10,439 bases of DNA from DASCNA01 sp036011305. Lineage in GTDB: Bacteria; Verrucomicrobiota; Lentisphaeria; Victivallales; GWF2-38-69. The stretch covers positions 1 through 10,439 of the forward strand of contig DASCNA010000131.1 of the NCBI GenBank assembly GCA_036011305.1. The letters run 5' to 3'. Under the pieces are notes generated by a model. The model saw nothing but the letters and a program-made list of their open reading frames with translations, ran no database searches and was not told where the DNA came from. This document shows, in pieces, positions 7,284-10,439 of this stretch; within the stretch, counting starts at the first letter, position 1, and each line of letters begins with the position of its first letter. Made by a program: the position numbers and the translations under genes.

Positions 7284-7856
7284 ATGAAAGCAGCTGTTAT
7301 TGGAGTTATTGTTGTTATTGTTATAGTAGTAATAATATTTATTGCTTTTCCGATTGTTGTTAAAAACGGCTTGGTGTCTAAAGATGAAGCTGTAAATGAA
7401 GCCTGGGCACAAATTGAGACACAATTAACCAGGCGAACAGATTTGATTCCTAATCTTGTAAGTACGGTAAAAGGTTACGCTGCCCATGAAAAAGAAATTT
7501 TTACAGACATCAGCAAGGCAAGAGCTAGGCTGATTGACGGTAAAACTCCTTCTGCCAAAGCAGCAGCCAACGGTATGCTGAACTCTGCTCTTGGGCGTCT
7601 TCTTGCTATTTCGGAGAATTATCCAAACTTGAAAGCTAATCAGTCATTTATCAGGCTTCAGGATGAACTTGCCGGTACCGAAAACAGAATAGCAGTCGCT
7701 CGAACCAGATATAATAATTCAGTGAAAATATTTAACAGTTCTATTAGAAAATTTCCAGGCAACCTCTATGCAACATCAATGGGTTTCAGTTCAAGAGAAT
7801 ACTTTACCCCTCCTAAAAGTAAAAATATTGATATTGTTCCAAAGGTAAAATTTTGA
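7284..7856 (+). CDS. lemA: LemA family protein
   Basis: LemA proteins are membrane-anchored alpha-helical proteins of unknown biochemical role. This 190-residue protein has one N-terminal hydrophobic segment (about 4-28, a run of Ile/Val). It continues with the family's conserved stretch around 38-70: a Trp and an acidic pair in AWAQIETQL, then RRTDLIPNLV and TVKGYAAHEKE. The centre has YPNLKANQSFIRLQDELAGTENRIA (113-137), where the family motif is LQ-x-L-x-x-TE-x-x-IA. It ends with a hydrophobic PKVKF-type tail. Length and motifs are those of an intact family member. The ATG at 7284 is preceded by AGAAGGA (7266-7272) with a slightly long 11-nt spacing. It is the first gene of a three-gene operon, 1 bp from the next gene. 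The lemA plus TPM pairing is common in bacteria and is usually linked to envelope functions; the exact role is unknown. It is not the sensor kinase that once also carried the name LemA. Confidence 0.93.
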   Translation: MKAAVIGVIVVIVIVVIIFIAFPIVVKNGLVSKDEAVNEAWAQIETQLTRRTDLIPNLVSTVKGYAAHEKEIFTDISKARARLIDGKTPSAKAAANGMLNSALGRLLAISENYPNLKANQSFIRLQDELAGTENRIAVARTRYNNSVKIFNSSIRKFPGNLYATSMGFSSREYFTPPKSKNIDIVPKVKF

Positions 7857-7857
7857 T

Positions 7858-8283
7858 ATGAAAATTATTAGTAATGAAGATAAAAAACGCCTTATCAAGG
7901 CTATTACTCTTGCAGAGAATAATACTTCCGGAGAAATTAGAGTTCATTTTCAGAAGAAAGTTAAAGGCGATATATACGAGGCTGCAGTTAAAAAATTTGA
8001 GAAATTAGGTATGACAAAAACTGAACTTCGTAATGGAGTTCTGATTTATGTTGCCCTTAAAAACAGAGAGTTTGCTATTGTCGGTGATACAGGAATACAT
8101 GAAAAGGTTGACAGTGGTTTCTGGGATGAAACGGTTAAAGCAATGAAAGAGCATTTTTCACAGGATGATATAATTTTAGGAATAGAAAAGGGACTTGAAA
8201 TAGCCGGAAAAATATTAAAACAACACTTTCCACATGAACTTAATGATAAAAATGAGTTATCTGATGAAATTTCAATTAATTAA
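7858..8283 (+). CDS. Cytoplasmic TPM-domain protein
   Basis: This 141-residue protein has no signal peptide or membrane segment and consists almost wholly of a TPM domain (TLP18.3/Psb32/MOLO-1 family, about 8-130). The visible features are an early ENNTSGEIRVHF (21-32), KLGMTKTELRNGVLIYVAL (49-67), FAIVGDTGIHEKV (72-84), and a helix leading to ILKQHFPHE near the C-terminus. The tail NELSDEIS is typical of the small stand-alone TPM proteins encoded next to lemA. Related domains in plants have been reported to have phosphatase activity or roles in photosystem repair; a bacterial activity cannot be inferred. It begins 1 bp after the lemA stop, with AAAGG (7841-7845) inside the lemA end as ribosome site, and its own end overlaps the next gene by 20 nt. 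The three genes are therefore surely co-transcribed. Confidence 0.9.
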   Translation: MKIISNEDKKRLIKAITLAENNTSGEIRVHFQKKVKGDIYEAAVKKFEKLGMTKTELRNGVLIYVALKNREFAIVGDTGIHEKVDSGFWDETVKAMKEHFSQDDIILGIEKGLEIAGKILKQHFPHELNDKNELSDEISIN

Positions 8284-9007
8284 TAAATTTAAGATTTTAG
8301 CTATTCTTACTGCTCTGTTTATTATGACTGTGGGTATATTAAACGCATTGCCTATTCCAGCATTGACAGGCAGGGTTGTCGACAATGCTTCAATGCTTAC
8401 TTTCCGGGAAAAAAATGATATAACAAATGCGTTGAAGAATTTTGAGAAAAATACTCGTGGGCAGATGACTGTTCTTATTATTCCTTCACTTAAGGGTGAA
8501 CCTATAGAAAATTTCAGTATTAAGACTGCTGAAAAATGGAAAATTGGGTATAAAGATAAGGATGATGGGCTTATTCTCATAATAGTGAAAGATGACAGGA
8601 AGTTCAGATTGGAGGTCGGCTACGGTTGGGAAGGAAAGATAAATGATGCCAGGGCTGGAGATATTATTCGTTCCATGGTTCCTTTTTTTAGGAAACATGA
8701 ATTTGGTAATGGAATTTTGCTGGCAGTAGCAGAAGCACAAGGGTATATTACAGGTAATATAACAAAACAATCTACAAGTATATCAGACAATTCTAATAAT
8801 TCAGATGATGATAGTGGATGGTTTATATATATTTTCCTGGCAATATTCTTTTTAGCAAGCTTTTTTTTCCCAAAAGGCAGAGGGAGAACATATGGAAGTG
8901 GTGGTTCAGGATTTTGGGGCGGCGGATCAAGTGGTGGTTCGAGCGGTGGCGGTTTTAGTGGAGGGGGCGGCGGCTTCGGTGGTGGAGGTGCTTCTGGAGG
9001 CTGGTAA
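8264..9007 (+). CDS. Secreted, membrane-anchored TPM-domain protein (YgcG family) with Gly/Ser tail
   Basis: From the ATG at 8264 the protein has 247 residues. It has a signal peptide (about 1-28, basic MKFQLINKFK start, hydrophobic core, possible cleavage after LNA) and a TPM domain (about 36-164). The domain motifs are VVDNASMLT, FEKNTRGQMTVLIIPSL, the KDDGLILIIV strand, and FRLEVGYGWEGKINDA. An Asn/Ser/Asp-rich linker follows, then one transmembrane segment (about 186-203) and a C-terminal Gly/Ser tail ending in GGGGASGGW, the characteristic end of this family. The TPM domain should face the periplasm. An in-frame ATG at 8234 would add ten residues before the signal peptide and lengthen the overlap; 8264 gives a normal signal peptide, though no strong ribosome site is present. 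The 20-nt overlap with the preceding gene suggests translational coupling. The function is unknown, probably envelope-related with its lemA partner. Confidence 0.9.
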   Translation: MKFQLINKFKILAILTALFIMTVGILNALPIPALTGRVVDNASMLTFREKNDITNALKNFEKNTRGQMTVLIIPSLKGEPIENFSIKTAEKWKIGYKDKDDGLILIIVKDDRKFRLEVGYGWEGKINDARAGDIIRSMVPFFRKHEFGNGILLAVAEAQGYITGNITKQSTSISDNSNNSDDDSGWFIYIFLAIFFLASFFFPKGRGRTYGSGGSGFWGGGSSGGSSGGGFSGGGGGFGGGGASGGW

Positions 9008-9105
9008 AATTAATCGGTATAATGTTTTTGGCAAAGTTGAAGGAATTTAAGTTTTTCAGTGGGGGATGAAAGGTAAATAAATGTGAACGTTAATCATTAT
9101 GATTA

Positions 9106-10257
9106 TTATTTTCCTATAATTACCTTAATTCTGTCACCAGGCATAAAAATATATCTTTCCAGATCTGTATATATCAGTTCTCCATCCTTAAGGTTCTCGG
9201 GAGGATTTGATAAAATAATACTGGTTTTGTCAAGTTTACCTGGATCTTTCAGTGCTTCCAGTTCCTGAAATCCTGCTATTCTGGCTTTTATGTTAGCTGA
9301 TATGATATAAATTTTCTCAATTTTAAAGACTGACTTCATAGAGCCTCCAGGAGTGTTTGTTTTATTTTCCTTCGCAGCCCAGACAAAACTCCCTCTGCTG
9401 TCTTTCATTATTGAATTCAGAGGAACTGAAAGCATATTTTTATAAGGGAAGGGGTAAACATTATGAATATCTTTATGGTGACGGATTATCAGTCCATCTG
9501 TTGTCTTACCCTGGTATGCTAAATCCTGAGAATTTTCAGCTATAAAAGTTAGTCCGTTATCTGACAGGATAGTATTTTTGTTATAAACTCCGTATGCTTT
9601 CCCTGTTCTCAGCGAGTAAATAGTAACAGGAGTATTTAAATTTACTTTATATGCTTCTTCTCTTGGCATCTTTACATTAATTCCTATAGGGTTTAACTGG
9701 GAAATTTCAATTACCTGAGGTTGTTTTACTGCAAGGCCAGAACTGAGAAAAACCTTATCTACAATGCCTTCAAAAGGAGCTATTGTAAAGCATGATTTGA
9801 GAATAGCATTTGCCTGCATTAAATGAATTTTGCAGTTTTCTAAATTGGTTATTGCCGTAAAATATTTGGCTCTTCTATCCTCCAGCAGCATCATGCTTTC
9901 AGAGTGTGCAACAACGAGTTTTTTATATCTGTAATAATCATCTTTTGCAGTACGTAAAGCTGCAATGGCGGCATTAACTCTAGATTTGGCCAGTAAAGCT
10001 GACCCCTCCCAATAAGCATGATTTAATACTACAAGAGGCGTTCCCTTCTGCACTACTTTGTTATTGCTGTTAAGTATTTCAGGTTTGAATATTTCTCCAA
10101 TTCTGGCGACATGTATTATTACTCCGTTATAGTCAGCACCTGAGCCGGAACTGATCCTGCTTTTAATTAACGGAGTTACAACTCCTGTATATTCTTTGGC
10201 AAATGAAAAACTGTAAATCGACAGCTGTAAAATTATGATGCTGATGATAATTTTCAT
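9106..10257 (-). CDS. RND/HlyD-type periplasmic adaptor (membrane fusion protein)
   Basis: Such adaptors link an inner-membrane transporter to an outer-membrane channel in efflux or secretion complexes. The 383-residue precursor has a signal peptide (about 1-20, cleavage likely after SFA) and no lipobox cysteine. The first half of the lipoyl/barrel-sandwich domain lies at about 44-82, with the usual V-x-KGTPLVVL. An alpha-helical hairpin follows at about 83-153, then the second lipoyl half, recognised by APFEGIVDKVFLSSGLAVKQPQVIEISQLNPIGINVKMP (160-198). The rest (about 200-380) is beta-barrel and membrane-proximal region. The length is normal and the frame intact. No transporter or TolC-like gene is in the window: the gene is convergent with the TPM gene downstream, so any partner must lie beyond the right edge or elsewhere. 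A good promoter sits upstream but no clear Shine-Dalgarno. The substrate cannot be predicted. Confidence 0.85.
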   Translation of the reverse strand: MKIIISIIILQLSIYSFSFAKEYTGVVTPLIKSRISSGSGADYNGVIIHVARIGEIFKPEILNSNNKVVQKGTPLVVLNHAYWEGSALLAKSRVNAAIAALRTAKDDYYRYKKLVVAHSESMMLLEDRRAKYFTAITNLENCKIHLMQANAILKSCFTIAPFEGIVDKVFLSSGLAVKQPQVIEISQLNPIGINVKMPREEAYKVNLNTPVTIYSLRTGKAYGVYNKNTILSDNGLTFIAENSQDLAYQGKTTDGLIIRHHKDIHNVYPFPYKNMLSVPLNSIMKDSRGSFVWAAKENKTNTPGGSMKSVFKIEKIYIISANIKARIAGFQELEALKDPGKLDKTSIILSNPPENLKDGELIYTDLERYIFMPGDRIKVIIGK

Positions 10258-10295
10258 AATTGATTCAATTTTAAGTATTTAATAATTTAAAATAA

Positions 10296-10324
10296 ATTAT
10301 ATCAAGAAAAGAGTTCATATTCAA
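10296..10324 (-). promoter_or_regulatory. Promoter of the membrane fusion protein gene
   Basis: On the minus strand, TTGAAT (10324-10319) and TATAAT (10301-10296) are separated by exactly 17 bp. The -10 is extended (TGATATAAT), identical to the one before the XRE-PAS gene. The predicted start near 10289 gives a leader of about 32 nt. The presence of a promoter here means the adaptor gene need not be transcribed from further upstream. Confidence 0.6.
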
Positions 10325-10439
10325 TTAGTACCAAATGTAAAGAGAGAGTTCCAGGCTGACAGAATTATATTAAATTTAAATATAACTTTTATTATTTTTA
10401 TAAAAAATAACTTATTTATTAGAATTTATTAGAATTGAT
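10325..10439. other. AT-rich right end, no gene recognised
   Basis: This short stretch shows no coding region, hairpin terminator or repeat that I can support. The neighbouring gene to the right is not visible. Confidence 0.5.

Noticed and set aside
9091..9105. TAATCATTATGATTA dyad near the stop of the adaptor gene, possible bidirectional terminator
   Set aside because: It is entirely A/T apart from one G-C pair per arm, with a 1-nt centre. A stable hairpin with a proper loop would keep only about four weak pairs. No terminator can be called between the convergent genes.
9083..9545. Short plus-strand reading frames opposite the adaptor gene
   Set aside because: They lie in antisense to a well-supported gene and have no ribosome sites, domains or plausible composition. 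The same holds for the minus-strand frames within 8272-8770 and the plus-strand frame at 6827-7012.

Overview
The window is AT-rich (by eye about one third G+C, not computed) and reads as ordinary bacterial chromosome. A periplasmic adaptor with a cleavable signal peptide implies a Gram-negative (diderm) cell. HemL implies the C5 (glutamate) route to tetrapyrroles. A bacterial class I HMG-CoA reductase implies a mevalonate route to isoprenoids, which is a minority trait among bacteria. A PVC-type lineage such as Lentisphaerota, or another AT-rich diderm phylum, would fit, but this placement is a guess. I see no tRNA, rRNA, CRISPR array, insertion sequence or phage gene.

Layout, left to right. 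(1) hemB (185-1171, +), closed by a clear intrinsic terminator (1212-1237), then hemL (1386-2678, +). These are two tetrapyrrole enzymes that appear to be separate transcription units. (2) A class I HMG-CoA reductase (2843-4030, +) with its own extended -10 promoter. (3) On the opposite strand, a 980-residue protein (4078-7020, -) with an N-terminal XRE-type helix-turn-helix followed by about seven tandem PAS domains and no recognisable output domain. (4) A 263-bp divergent intergenic region with an extended -10 promoter for the PAS regulator and an 8-bp inverted repeat just downstream of it. (5) A tight operon on the plus strand: lemA, a cytoplasmic TPM-domain protein, and a secreted or membrane-anchored TPM protein with a Gly/Ser tail (7284-9007). 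(6) On the minus strand, an RND/HlyD-type membrane fusion protein (9106-10257) with a good promoter upstream and no pump gene in the window.

HemL makes 5-aminolevulinate and HemB condenses two of these to porphobilinogen, so those two genes act in consecutive steps. The LemA/TPM genes form a recurrent bacterial cell-envelope cluster of poorly defined function. The most unusual element is the XRE-(PAS)7 regulator: the sensory array is attached directly to a DNA-binding head, and a candidate operator overlaps the predicted start of its own transcript. Its signal and targets cannot be read from the sequence.
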